DNA of 64,000 bases from Capsicum annuum (lineage: Eukaryota; Streptophyta; Magnoliopsida; Solanales; Solanaceae): NCBI RefSeq assembly GCF_002878395.1, contig NC_061116.1, positions 126,058,976-126,122,975 on the forward strand. Direction: 5' to 3'. The stretch's first letter is position 1. Each line of letters opens with the position of its first letter. This document shows, piece after piece, positions 34,376 to 46,307 of the stretch. The notes under the pieces were generated by a model that saw only the letters and a program-made list of their open reading frames with translations, was not told where the DNA came from and made no database searches. The translations under genes were made by a program, and so were the position numbers.

Positions 34376-35608
34376 AAATAGCTAACTTTTACACTTTTGT
34401 GCATGTGAATGATAATTGTGTGGCTAGTAGCCCATTGAGTGTGAGTAGTAGCTTACTTAATTGTGAGTTTAATGATTCTTTGACTTTTGTTGATGATGTA
34501 CATGTTGTAAGTGTGGATACACTAGTTGATCCTATTGATGACCAAATTGACTCTTTTTGTAAGATCAATTTATGTCCACCTAGTGTTAAGCCTATATGTT
34601 GAATGGAAGTACATCGTCTTGTGTAATTGGTGTTGATAAACCTATTTGTGAAAATTGTCCACCACTTAAATATGTGTGTGATGTGATTAATCAAACTCAA
34701 GTGAGTGAAGTATTTGAAAAAGTTGGTCAACAAAAGGGAAGTGAACCCGAGAGCTATTCTTGGGACAATCTTGTGCTTGAAACAACTTTGAAACTTGATA
34801 TTGATCTCTTAGAGAGTGAGGAACTTTCTGGTTCCAAATTGCCCGTGGGTTGGATCATGCACTCTTTAGGTATAATGTCTTGTTTGAAAATGATATAAAC
34901 ACTCCTAATGAGCCTAGTAGTGAAAAAGATGGTATAGCTTACCTTGGAGGCTATAGCCTATATGTTTACCCACTATGGTGTGACAACATTCCTCTTAAAG
35001 ATAAAAATCTCTTCTTGGAAGATAAGAGTACTCTTAAGGAATGTGTAGTCTTGGAAGTTACTCCTTGTACTTTGTGTGACTTTATTGTTGAGAGTGCTCA
35101 TGGTGGTGATTAGAAAACTAGCAGTGAGTAACACATAAGTGAACCTTAGTAGAAGTTGACATGAGTGATACTTTTCTCTACTCTCTATTTTCTTTTGATG
35201 ATATGTATTTTATTATAGATAGTATGTTATTTAGTTTGGGTGTACACCACGGAAAAGAGGAGTGTTATCTAGACCCGTGTCTATGGCCACTCTTCCCGTT
35301 TGACCCCGGTTTCAAATATGGAATTGGTGATGTTGGTGCACCCAACTTATTTCTTGGTCTACATGACAAACAAGTGTTACTCTTGGTGAATCCCATAACC
35401 AAATCCTTCGTACATCTTTCATTGAGTTTTAAATATTTCATCCAAGGGATCCTTGGTTATATTACAAATATGTGCAACCTTGGCATGTTGAGATGATTTG
35501 TTATGCTAACCCTAACCCTCATGCCATGAGGAGTTTTTATTTGTTTGTGCTTTATTTGGTTTTGCAAGGTTTGGATTCGAGGTCGAATCCTTTTCAAGAA
35601 AGGGAGGA
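34376..35608 (+). pseudogene. Element A cargo ORF, broken
   Basis: Function unknown. Pieces are 34399-34602, 34596-34898, 34850-35113 and 35161-35496, in more than one frame. The N-terminal piece (FYTF…VASS…LVDPIDDQIDSF…LCP) aligns by eye with 51075-51320. The piece at 35161 begins with DTFLYSLFSFDD and has LDPCLWPLFPFDPG and APNLFLGLHDKQ, which match 51721-51935 closely. The C-terminus (LVLQG…NPFQEREDD) ends on the PPT and is shared with 52734-52885. No signal peptide, zinc finger or catalytic motif is evident. Confidence 0.65.
35596..35608 (+). other. Polypurine tract of element A
   Basis: caagaaagggagga immediately before the 3' LTR start at 35609. In the cargo frame it encodes QERED. Confidence 0.8.
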
Positions 35609-36132
35609 TGATAGGGGATAAACGACCATCTTATCTTTTGATGACATCTTTAGAGGCCAACATATAGATGCTCAAGACTTGGTCATATCGAGGATACGAG
35701 AACATGCTCGGAGGATCCATTTTATCTTTTCTCATTAGTTGTTTAATGATGAAAATATGAGACCTTAAAAATCCTCTCTTTTGAGAGTAGACCACCTTAG
35801 TGTAGTTCTTAGTTAGGGATTGGACTAGCCATTGTAGCTTAGGGCTTGGAAAATCTAATATTGTTCTTTTCTTGGAAACGGTGGATCTTGAGGTGAGTTG
35901 ATTCCCTTGGTGGTCACCGTAAGAACTTGGTGCTTGTTAACATATTTTGTAGAGGTTTTAGAGTTTAATCTACTCTTTAGTTGCTATATTATGTGTTCTC
36001 TTTGTGTCAAGTTACCTATTTTCTTTTTCATTTAAGTTTGTGTTTGTTGTTTCCATTTAGTGTCTTGTCGTTTGAACTATTTTATGAAGATTGTGGACTG
36101 TTTTGTGCTCATTTATATACCATTTGGTATCA
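35609..36132 (+). repeat. 3' LTR of element A, internally deleted
   Basis: 524 bp. It follows the 5' LTR to 'gaacatgc…ggagga', then skips about 245 bp and resumes at 'ctttt…agttgtttaatgatg'. The deletion removes the TATA box. Confidence 0.85.
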
Positions 36133-36554
36133 TGAACTGCCGTAAAGGCCCCAAAAATGTTGTTCACTGGATATCCACGACGGACAACTCGGAAGACTAT
36201 CAGTAACCTTACGGATCGCCAACCTGACCATCACAAGACCCTGACAAATCAGCACTTGCTGGTTAAGGCTGACGGTTAGCCCGATGAACCATCGCATTAT
36301 CGATGAACCATCACAATGACCGTCAACCCATATTTTTGATTGTTTTTAATCTGTTTGATCTATAAGCTAATTCCTTCCTTTTTTCAGGCATTACAACACA
36401 CAAACTCCAATTGACTAGAGCTAGTGGATGTACACGAGGAAGAGTCAAACCATCCAGGAGTGAGTAGGCACCAGCCTTCAACACTCTGTAGAGAGACAAG
36501 ACAATCGCTACACTCTTCCAGTGTGAAGAGGAGAGTAAAAGCAGCATTATCAGT
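36133..36554. other. Athila-like spacer, continued
   Basis: No gene. More degenerate gacggaccgtc-like words at 36175-36325, then the lead-in to the env-like ORF. Confidence 0.6.
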
Positions 36555-38366
36555 ATGAGTTCAAGCCCTAACGAGAAAGGGGCCAACACAACTAACCCTA
36601 ACCTTGTTGAGGTGGGAACTGGTCCTGTCGAGTGATACTAATGAGGCAAAGATTATTAAGAGCAAGGACCCTCAAATAAGGGAAGAAATTAAGTGAAAAC
36701 TCAAGGGATCAAAGGATAAATTCCTTGACGTTTTGGAGTCAACAGCAAGCAGGGCAACCTAAAGGCAATTCGCCAAAGAATTCCAGATTGTACCAACTGA
36801 GCTACATGAGTATCCTGAACTGGAGCATCATTTTACTGAGTACTAGTTGGCCTGGATGAGCAAGCCACCTAGTTTATATCAACCGAATCTGGTAAGAGAA
36901 TTCTTTGCCAATTATTTAGTACTGATAGAGAAGGATTGTCCCAAGGAGAAGAAGCTGTCAGACTTGCTAAATAGGGAGTCAATCCCAGTCCGAGGAGTTA
37001 ACATCGATATCTCATCCTGAACAATCGACAGGATGCTGTTTAGGCCTGAATATGAAGCTCCAACTACTATACCTGATCTTGAGTTTAGGCTAACATCTAT
37101 ATCTACTCAAAGACCTTGGTTGGCTGGGCTGCTTACTGATGAGGGTAACCTCTCCTGGGCAACCAACCCACATGAGCGCATTGCTAAGTTTTCCCTTAGC
37201 TTCTGAGCTAAGTTCTAGTGGGATATTGTTTGTCTGAGGTTGATGATGACAGGTGAGGATGTAAATTTGGATAGTCACAGGGCTGTACTGATGGCTAGTT
37301 CAATTGTAGGGCTGAAGATTGATTTTGGCCAAATAATTATAGAAGAAATGTTCATGAGGGCTCATAAGGTGGCAAGTCGGAGCTGTGCAGGCAGGCAAAT
37401 GTACACTTGATCCAAGGTATTGATAATGAGATCTGGGCAATACATAGATAAGATATTGAGAAGTCTAAGGATGAATCAAAGTTCAAAATGCGGGTCACTA
37501 AGCCTCCGGCTTATCAGACGCAGTTTGTACCAACCCCAAATTCTTTAAAAATTCCTTTAGGTATGTCGTTGCCCATCACTACTTATGTGCCACCTGATTA
37601 TGTGCCACTAAGTATATCTGTAGGGACAGGGTCAGTGCCACCAATAGGTGGGGCAGCCTATGCAGAATACAGGTTGGCACAGGAGAACTTCACCAAGTTG
37701 GTAAAGTTGCAGAAGAAATTTCAGAAACAATTGGACAAATGGGCTTCATAGTTCAAACCTTTTGTTGATTAGATTGTAGCAGAAACAATCCATCCATTCT
37801 AAAACATTCAGCTGAGGATGGGTCACATGGAAGAACGTATTAACAAGAGGTTGGATGAAATGTCCATTACCGAACTAGCTAAGTTCATGGTGGAGTTAAG
37901 CAGGCACAAGCCGACATAGCAGAATTAAAGAACAGGTAGCCTCAGCAGCCCATTTTTAACTCGGCCGTAGTAATGAGTGATGAAGATGAAGGAATCATTG
38001 ATTTGATAGGAAACCTATTGAAATATAAGGGAAAAAAGTTGATGAGAGTCCGAAAAGAAAAACTACTAAGAGAAGGAAGAGAGAACCAATGACGCTGGAA
38101 GAAAGAGAGATGTATGACATGAAGAAAGCTACAAAAAGGTCAAGAAGAGATGAAGAGAGAAGAAGTGAGAAAGTAGAAGATGAAGCTGCTAGTGTATCTA
38201 CTAGTTTCGCCCCAGCTAGAGGGGCAGGTTCAAACCCAGTTCGAGATGTGATCCCTCCAATTCTGGAGGATGAGGTTCTGAGTACCCCCACCACCATGGG
38301 GGTCAACATTACAACAGGTAAGGAAACTGGATCCTCACCATATTTCACAGATGCCTCAGATGAATA
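36555..38366 (+). pseudogene. Athila env-like ORF (plant transposon protein domain), broken
   Basis: Starts at the ATG at 36555 (MSSSPNEKGANTTNPN). The core at about 36850-37380 reads LYQPNLVREFFANYL, then SIPVRGVNIDISS, then NPHERIAKFSLSF; it resembles the 'putative plant transposon protein' domain found in the extra ORF of Athila elements. A Pro/Tyr-rich piece with a coiled-coil-like stretch (LVKLQKKFQKQLDKW) is at 37488-37751, and a charged basic piece is at 38089-38366. At least seven in-frame stops are present. No membrane segment is seen, so a true envelope role is doubtful. Confidence 0.65.
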
Positions 38367-39755
38367 AGAGGTCTTATAAGTATTTCCCCTCCTCTGTACT
38401 TAAATTTTATGCATTTGAGGACAAAATATGTATTTTTTGTAGGTGGGGGTGTACTGTACCACAGGGGTTTTTGTTGCCGATATTCTTTCCTCTCGTGTGC
38501 TATTTAGGAGAACCAACATGTTTAGGATTGCATTTTCTTTTCTTAGGTTCTGATGTAAATATCTATTTGTTAATGCTTATTTATAAAGGGTCTTTTATTT
38601 TTATCATCTTGTTGTATATATGGATAATGGATGATGCTGACATAAAGCTATGGACATGTATGTATGATTATTTACTCTAGTCATTTAGCATATGTGAGCA
38701 ACCTTTAGTGATTCTGTTATTGGCATTAACATATAAGATGTGCATGATCATGTGACAAAAATTCTAAAAGCAGTAGAATGAGTTTGACTCAGTTGCTTGT
38801 GTATGCGAGTATTTGTGTAGTTCTTGCATAGTGTAATACCTAGAACTTACCTTGTTCATTGATTTTGTTTTGTGGTTGAGGGAATAAGATGTAATAGCAG
38901 GCCTCCTTATATTTTCAGTCCACTTAGCCAATGTAATTAACCCCACCAAAAAGATTTTTCCATTTTTGAACCCTTCTTTGAGCTTGTAGTAATTTTTCTT
39001 CATCACCAATAACTCTAATTAACTCTCTTTAGGTTGTTAACACCTAACTCTAGCCCTGGTTCAATATTGGACATTGTGTACCTAAACTTAGGTAAAATAC
39101 CTAAGACTAATGTCAAAATGCTAGCTGTCTAATAGAAAGTTGATTTAGAACTTAGTTTAAAGCATCTGGCCCTGGTCTATTCAAGACATTATGCACCTTG
39201 ACTAACTGCGTCAGTATAAGATAGGTAAGTGAGCTAGTAATGGCCATGGTGGGTAGAATTCAAGGGTAAAAGAGAGTTAAAACCCAGTGTTGAGTCACTT
39301 TTCCCTAAATCCTTCCTTAGTTGGCCTGAAACCTTATTACAAGCCTAGAAAAGACCTGCTTAATCTTGGAAAATCAACTACAAAGGGGGCGTTAGATGAT
39401 AAGAGAAAGCCTATGGGTATGTGAACTATGCTCGTAACTTTTTTGTTGAGTGTGAGAGTTTAGATTGTGTCCACAAAATATAATGAGTGGTGGACTTCAT
39501 TGCTGTGAGGGAAACTTGAGTTTCACTTAGTTTTGCTAGTCTCTCTAGGATATGATGCCCATGATTGTGTGTGTGCTGATATTGAATAAATACCAATTGT
39601 AGATCCTAGTGTGTTGAAACCATATGAGTAAATTGACAAGTGAATGGTTATGTTAAGTCTAGTTCATTATGTGATTGTCTATCATAGTATTATCCATGTA
39701 TGGAATTTGGTGCTGAGTTTCTTAAGGATAAACAATTGCCTTAAGTTGAGGGAGT
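38367..39755. other. Athila-like 3' untranslated region
   Basis: No gene visible. It ends with a weak purine tract, aagttgagggagt, adjoining the 3' LTR. Confidence 0.6.
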
Positions 39756-41234
39756 TGATGTTTTGGCTTTTGACGAAACATTTTGCATCTTTTTCTTAGG
39801 ATAATTGTACATATTTAAGCAACTAATGTTGTATTTAATATTGGATTTGAGTTTTTTTAGGGTAAGGAGTTAGCTGAAGGAAAAATCTAGAAAAATAGTA
39901 GAAAAAGGTCACTGACGATCCAATTGGTGGATCGTCAGATATGCGACGGACCTCTGGAGTGACCGTTAGAGCTAAATAGAATGCTCCAAGTGAATAACTC
40001 ATGTGACGGTTAAGTGGCGGACCATCAATCTTTCAACGGACTGCTAACTTAGCCGTCAGGCTTAACCAAAACTCAGGCTTCTAGAAGATCCAATGACGGA
40101 CCACGCAACAGACCGTTAGTCCAGCAATGGTCCACCAGCATGACTGTCAGCCCTAAATAGAACCTGATATTCCTAGACCATCAGTGACAGCCCATGCGAT
40201 GGATAACTAGTCTTCTGACGGGCCACCGTCCTGATCGTCAACTTAGACGTGATTTTTTTGATTTTGAATTTTAAATCCTCTGTACCTGGGAACATATAAA
40301 TACCCAGTTTTAGGTTTTATTTCATATCTTTTATCATATTTTTCTAATTGTGAATATCATTGTAAGTAGTATTCTCTGAGAAATAGCTTGAATTGTGGAT
40401 CTAAGCATATTATTCATATTTTCTTTTGAAGATTCAAGAACAAATCTTAGATTTCTTGTAAGTTTTTTTGAAACAATTTATGAGAAATACAATGACTCTT
40501 TCTTGTTCTTCTATGGAAATGTGTGGCTAAGCTCCCATAACTAGGGTTATGGGAGCCTTGATGTGAAAAACTGATTGGGGTTGTGAAAATATTTGATTTC
40601 CATGATTAACTAAAGTTGTATAAACCCTTCTTCATAATCATGGCCTTTCTCGGTTACAAACTTTAAGGGTGAGCCCAAGAACATCGCTTGTTCGAATAGA
40701 AAAATGCTTGTTGGGAAAAAAGTAGTTTACGTGGAATCTAGAGGCTTTAACCTTTGGGTTAAGGGTTAATGCCTTAACGGGATTAACCCACATAAGATAA
40801 AAGTTGGATAAGTTAATGTATTCTTTAAGTTTGAGAGAATTGAAGAATAATCTACTCATTTAGGTTGAAAAAATGGGCAAGTCGTAGGATTCAATAACTC
40901 CTGCAATTTTAGTAATTAATTGGAAATTCAAAATAATTCACAACCCTAGCTGCTTGAACATCTTGATAACCATAACTCTAGTTTGTCTATTCCCATTGAA
41001 TTACTATTTGAAATAAGAATCACTGTTTGGAACAATCTCTATCACAAACAAAGAGATAATACTTACAAACTTAAACTCCCTTTTTATTGGAACCTTCAAT
41101 CAAAAATCTAGTAACAACCATAATACTTATTAAAAATAGTAATCCCTATGGGATTTGACCCTAACCTAGTTGGGTTATATATTTGACAACAACCGCTTAC
41201 TCTCTTGTAAGAGAGGTGTAATTTGGGCATATCA
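39756..41234 (+). repeat. 3' LTR of the Athila-like element
   Basis: 1479 bp, same ends as the 5' LTR. gacggaccgtc-like words at 39911-40250 and a TATA box at 40295-40302. Confidence 0.93.
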
Positions 41235-41239
41235 ATGCT

Positions 41240-43484
41240 CTTGCCACTTGCTAGGATTTTGAGGCATCCTCGATGTTGTTACTAGTATGCTTAAACACTT
41301 TTCTCGTAATGTATACTATCTACTTAATCTCGAGTATTCTCTCTCTTATGTGACCCTTTATATGGCAATTTATTTAGGTTTTGATCCTAAGTATATTTTG
41401 GATTCTTTTTCTGTGTCTACCCTGATGGGTGACTCCATTATGGCTAGAAGGGTCTATAGGGGTTATGTGATGTCGGTCGATGGTAGAAAGACCTTGGTGG
41501 ATCTGATACAGTTATACATTTTAAAATTTGACGTGATTTTGGGGATGGATTGGTTGCATTCGTGCTATGTGTCTCTTGATTGTCACACCCAAAGGGTCAG
41601 TTTCTATTTCCCAAATGAGTCGATAATCGTATGGGAATGTAGTTCCCTGGTTCTTAAGGAAAGGTTCATCTCATATCTTAGAGCCCAAAAATTAGTTTCC
41701 AAATGGTGCCTCTATCACTTAGTGCATGTTCAGGATTCTAGAGCCGAAGGTCCTTCTTTGCAGACTGTCCCTGTGGTCTATGAATTTCTTAAGTTGTTCC
41801 CTGATGATCTTCCGGTATACCTCTCGATAGGAAAATTGATTTTGGGATTGATCTTTTTTTGAACAATCGTCCTACTTTTATCCCCTCTTACAATGGCTCA
41901 GGACGAGTTGAAGGAACTCAAGAAGCACTTGAAAGATCTTCTTGACAAGGGTTTTATCTGCCCTAGTGTATTTTTATGGGGTGCTCCTGTGCTCTTCGTG
42001 TGTAAAAAGGATTGTTCCCTTCAAATGTATATTGATTACCACCAATTGAATAAAGTAATCGTGAAGAATAAGTATCCACCTTCAAGGATTGATGATCTCT
42101 TTGATCAGATTTAAGGTACTAAGTTTTTTTCCCAAATTGATCTTTGGTCTGGGTACCATCACTTGAAGATTAGGGAGGTGGATATCCCTAAGATTGCCTT
42201 TTGAACACAGTATGTTCATTTTTGAGTTTTTGGTGATGTCCTTTTGTTTGACTAATGCCTTAACTGCATTTAAGGATCTTATGAATCGGGTTTTTTAATT
42301 AGTTCTTGGACTTGTTTATCATTGACTTTTTTGATGATATTTTGGTGTATTCTAAGAGTGAGACGGATCATGCCGATCATCTTCGCCTTGTGTTACAGAC
42401 CTTAAAGGATCAACATTTGTATGCAAAGATTTCTAAGTGTGAGTTTTAGTTGAATGCTTAGACTTATTTGGGTTTTGTTTTTTCTAGTAAAGGGATCACG
42501 GAGGATCCACAAAAGGTTACGGTGGTTAAGAAGTGACCTACACCCATGACTCCACCCAATGTTTGGAGCTTCTTAGATTTAGCCGGCTACTATAGAAGTT
42601 TGTAGAGATTTTCGCTTCTATTATAACCCCATTGACTAAGTGACTCAGAAGAAGGTGAAATTCTTGTGAGGGTAGTTTCAAGAAGCTAATGATAAGTTGA
42701 CTTCGACTCTGGTCTTGACTCTACCTGAGGGCTCTGATGGTTTGTTGTCTATTTTGATACATCCCGAATAGTTCTAGGTTGTGTGTTGATGTAGTATGGC
42801 AAGGTGGTTTCTTATTCTTCTAGGATGTTGAAAGTTCATGAGAAGAATTATCCTACCTATGACTTGAAATTTTTAGCTGTGTTATTTGCAATAAAGATTT
42901 GGCGGCATTATTTGTATGGAGTCCATGTTGATATTTATTTTGATCATAAGAGCCTACAATATGTGTTCACATAGAAGGAGTTAAATCTTAGGCAAAGGAG
43001 ATGGCTTGAGTTTGTAAAGGACTATGACATTAGCGTCCACTATTATCTAGGTAAAGTTAACGTGGTTGCTAATGCTCTTAGCAAGTTGTCCATGGGAAGC
43101 CTGTCTCATGTGGATGAGGAGAAGCAGGATTTGGTGAAGGATATTCACCATTTGGATAATCTTGGAGTTCATCTTTTAGATTCTAAGGATATGGTGTGGT
43201 TGTTCAAGAGGTGGCAAAGTCATACTTGGTGTTGAAGTGAAGGAGAAACAAATGTTGGATCCTATTCTAATGCAAATTAAGAATGATGTAGGTGAGCAGA
43301 AGGTGATGATTTTTGAGATTGGTGGTGATGGTATCTTGAGGTACCGAGGTAGATTATGTGTTCCTGATGTTGATAGGTTGTGAGGTAGAGTTTTTGTCAA
43401 AGCTCATGAGTATCGTTAGACTGTTCATCCTGGTTCGATGAAAATGTATCATGATCTCAAAGAGATTTACTGGTGGAATAATAT
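41240..43484 (+). pseudogene. pol: Host chromovirus protease, RT, RNase H and integrase N-terminus
   Basis: Continues the element whose gag ends at 22822. Protease (41287-41862): the position of the catalytic DxGA is occupied by NLEYS, so the active Asp is lost; FDVILGMDWLHSCYVSLD follows. RT begins at 41893 ([20 protein letters not shown]), and the catalytic box is in FFDDILVYS (about 42328-42354). RNase H has [19 protein letters not shown] and NVVANALSKLS (to about 43090). The integrase zinc region breaks at SMKMYHDLKEIYWWN (43470-43480), where the solo LTR begins. Many stops. Confidence 0.88.
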
Positions 43485-46307
43485 TATAACATCTTGTATT
43501 TTGCTTGATATAGCCTTTTGATATATATAATGTATGAGAATTGTTATGCAAGTATTAATGGTATAAATAGAATTATAGATACTGCCCGTACAGTTTAATG
43601 TGATGCGACTAAGTTAACGTTAAGATAACTATTTAAACTTGGAATCGTAAGCTAGTATTTGAATCTAAAGTTTAAAGTGACCAAGTGTATATAAGTTGAA
43701 GGTTAGATTAAAGGGATTAGGAGCTGAAAATGGAGCAAAATATTGAGGTGCTTGCTTAACTTATTTAAGCTAGTAGGTGAGTCACCTACTTAAGTTGTTT
43801 GGACCAAATTAATGGACCCATGACTATGGATCAGATTTGGGTCTATGCTAATATACTCATTTGGGCCAAATTAAACAAAAGAGAAAGAAAATGGATAAGT
43901 GCCCCAACACACCAATTTGCCAAGGCCCAAATATAATTGAGCCCAACAAGAAATTAAGCAAGTAGGTGCATCACCTACTTTGAAGTTTCAGCAGCTTGGA
44001 CCCTTAAGTAGGTGCACCCTTAAGTAGGTGCATCACCTGCTTGGACCAATTTGACCAATTTTATGGTCCAAAATACAGATAAGGAGGTGGACAAGATAGG
44101 GCCTTTAAAAGGCCAAGTTGCTAGTCATTTTACTTCACTTTTAAGTCACAAAAAAGGAGTATATTTCAACAAATCTCTCTAAGAACAACAACCCTATTTT
44201 TCCTTCTAGGGTTTTTGAAGAAACCCTCACCTTTACAGCCCAAGGTAAGTGAAAAACACTTAAGGTTTTGTTTAATTATCTCATGGAAGATTAGGAAAAC
44301 AAGTTATAAGTGTTTGACTATAAGTATATGGTTGATTATAGAATAAGATATTTGTTCACGTTTCCTTGTTATTGAGGAACTTTTTTTTTTCTTTGGTTAA
44401 AGTGTGAAGGAAAGTTCAAGCTCTTGAAGAGTTCAATTAAAAGAATAAGTTGCTGAATTGAGGTAAGGTGACTGCTCCATTTTGTTTTTCTTATATATGA
44501 ATTTGAGAGGGGATTATGGATGTCTTGTTATTGAGAACTCAAGAGATGATAAGTTCAATAATTGATTGCTACAATAAAAGGGATTTGGGACTGTCTTGTG
44601 GACTGTTTTGTATGTATAAGTTATGGGCTGCCAGGTTGAAGTTGGATAAAGGTGTGATGAGTTTGTAATAAATTATAGAAGAAAGATGTGGTGATATATC
44701 TCCAAACTAATGTTTGCTGCCCAATCTATTTTGCATATTGTTTGGAATGTGTAATGAAGTCGAGGTGGTTTTGGTGAACCTTATAAGAACCTATATGGTA
44801 TGTGGGTGTAATTGGAGGAAAAAAGGGGTTAAAATAACACCCTTGTTTGATAGATTAATAGTTGCTGCCCGATTACTGTTTTGGGTGAAATTAAGTACCT
44901 CAAATGTGTTGATGGTTACTAATACTAGTTTACCATATATTCTATTGTAGATAAGTAATCTAAAAGGCGGGAATTCAAGTCGGGTTATTTTCGGAGTCAA
45001 ATAACCAGGTATGTAAGGCATACTCTATTTCACACTGTTTGGCATGAAATTGTACAATTGTTCCATCAAGCAAGTTTCCGAGGTTGTCCTATAATAAAGT
45101 GATACATAATGACAGCACATTACACTCCATGTATCCAATGACCTTGTTCCCACTCTCTAATGCATTAAAACACCTCAATACGTGCTTATTATTAAATCTG
45201 TGTGTCTATCTTCACTAGAAAATTTTAGAAGTTCCCCGTTTACTCAAATAAGACCCATGTATATTTTCTGCTTCTAAACACTTCATTTTATGTGCCAACA
45301 GCTCCCTACCTCATTGTTGTGGCATTAAGTATCCATTTATATTTCTCTTATTAGCAGATTATTGGTTCAAGGTACCATAATGTGATGACCACCAAAGTAA
45401 CAATCTCATAGGCTAAATAAACTAAGTAATGCAAATCTGTAAAATGATGAGTGGTAGATCAGGGGCACTTGCCTAGCATGGGCCGATCTTGATACCTTTA
45501 TTTATGGGTGGCAGCTCAGAGGCATAAGCCTAGCATGGGCCGATCCCAATCTTTATATGTAGGTGGAAGCTCAGGGGCATAGGCCTAGCATGGGCCAATC
45601 CTATTTTATCTATTTACCACTGATTAGCTAGTCATTTGCATTATATATGGCTTACAAAGATTATGAAGTAAGAAGGGTAAAAATGAATAAAGGAACGTAA
45701 TATATGTAGTCCCACAAGTTTATATAAAGGTGGTCTACTAGTACTACTTATACACTTGTATCCGATTTTTATTGAGCTCGTGTACCATGTGTTTTTACTT
45801 TTAGCCTTACATATTCAGTACATATTTTCGTACTGACGTCCCTCACAGGGGACCTGCATTTCATGCTGCAGGAATAGGTACTTCAGCTCATACACCTCAC
45901 TCGTAGGAGCGCAAGCTATTTCGTGCATATTAGTGAGCTCCAGGTTAATTTGGGGATTTCCGATTTTGTTCCATATGTTTTGGTATTGTGCAGTAGCTTA
46001 AAAGTAGGACGGGAGGGGGAGGGGGGTTTGTCCTGACCCTAACTAAGTCTATGTATCTTTTACAGGCTTTGTAGACTAATGTAAAGTTATGGTAGTGTCC
46101 TGATTTTAGACATGGCGGCCCCATCGGCCAAGTGTTGTCATATCAGTTTGTGCGTGCATGTGTAGTTATTTTCATCGATACATAATATCATTCTGTCAGG
46201 ACATTTGGTTGTCACAGTTACATGCATAGGAAGTACAAAGTTATGAATTGGTTCTCTCGGGCCTTTACGGCTATGGGTGCCTGTCCGTCCCAACAGGATT
46301 TGAGACA
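43485..46307 (+). mobile_element. Solo LTR of a Ty3/gypsy element inside integrase
   Basis: About 2.8 kb with no coding content, starting tataacatcttg and ending gagaca. It separates two halves of one integrase zinc-binding domain. It contains a TATA-like region near 44100 (gcctttaaaaggcc) and three repeats of about 56 bp with gcctagcatgggccgatc at 45471, 45528 and 45583. Its start lacks a canonical TG and no clean TSD was found (aatat on the left, tgaaa on the right), so the ends are good only to a few bases. It most likely arose by LTR-LTR recombination. Confidence 0.7.
45451..45600. repeat. Three tandem repeats of about 56 bp in the solo LTR
   Basis: gcctagcatgggccgatc starts at 45471 and 45528, with one variant base at 45583. 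The flanking ggggcat/ggcat words repeat with it. Confidence 0.8.

Larger units (their letters stand above)
31146..36132 (+). mobile_element. Pol-less LTR element A with modular cargo ORF
   Basis: A plus-strand element nested in the Athila spacer. LTRs are 31146-31913 and 35609-36132, both tgata…ggtatca; the 3' copy lacks about 245 bp. The PBS is 31916-31927 (initiator-Met type, two mismatches) and the PPT is 35596-35608. Flanks taaat and tgaac may be a decayed TSD. It has a leader of about 1.3 kb, a retropepsin-like ORF (33203-34018) and a cargo ORF (34376-35608), but no RT, RNase H or integrase. Leader and cargo ORF are homologous to those of the elements at 48318 and 59199. Confidence 0.85.
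22823..41234 (+). mobile_element. Athila-like Ty3/gypsy element with env-like ORF
   Basis: A plus-strand element of 18.4 kb; about 13.4 kb after removing the insertion at 31146-36132. LTRs are 22823-24280 and 39756-41234, both tgatgttt…tatca. The PBS 24286-24303 (tggcgccattgttgggga) is the Athila/Tat type. The order gag, protease, RT, RNase H, integrase, long spacer, env-like ORF, spacer and LTR is the Athila plan. All coding parts contain stops. A 5-bp TSD with one difference supports the ends. Confidence 0.92.
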
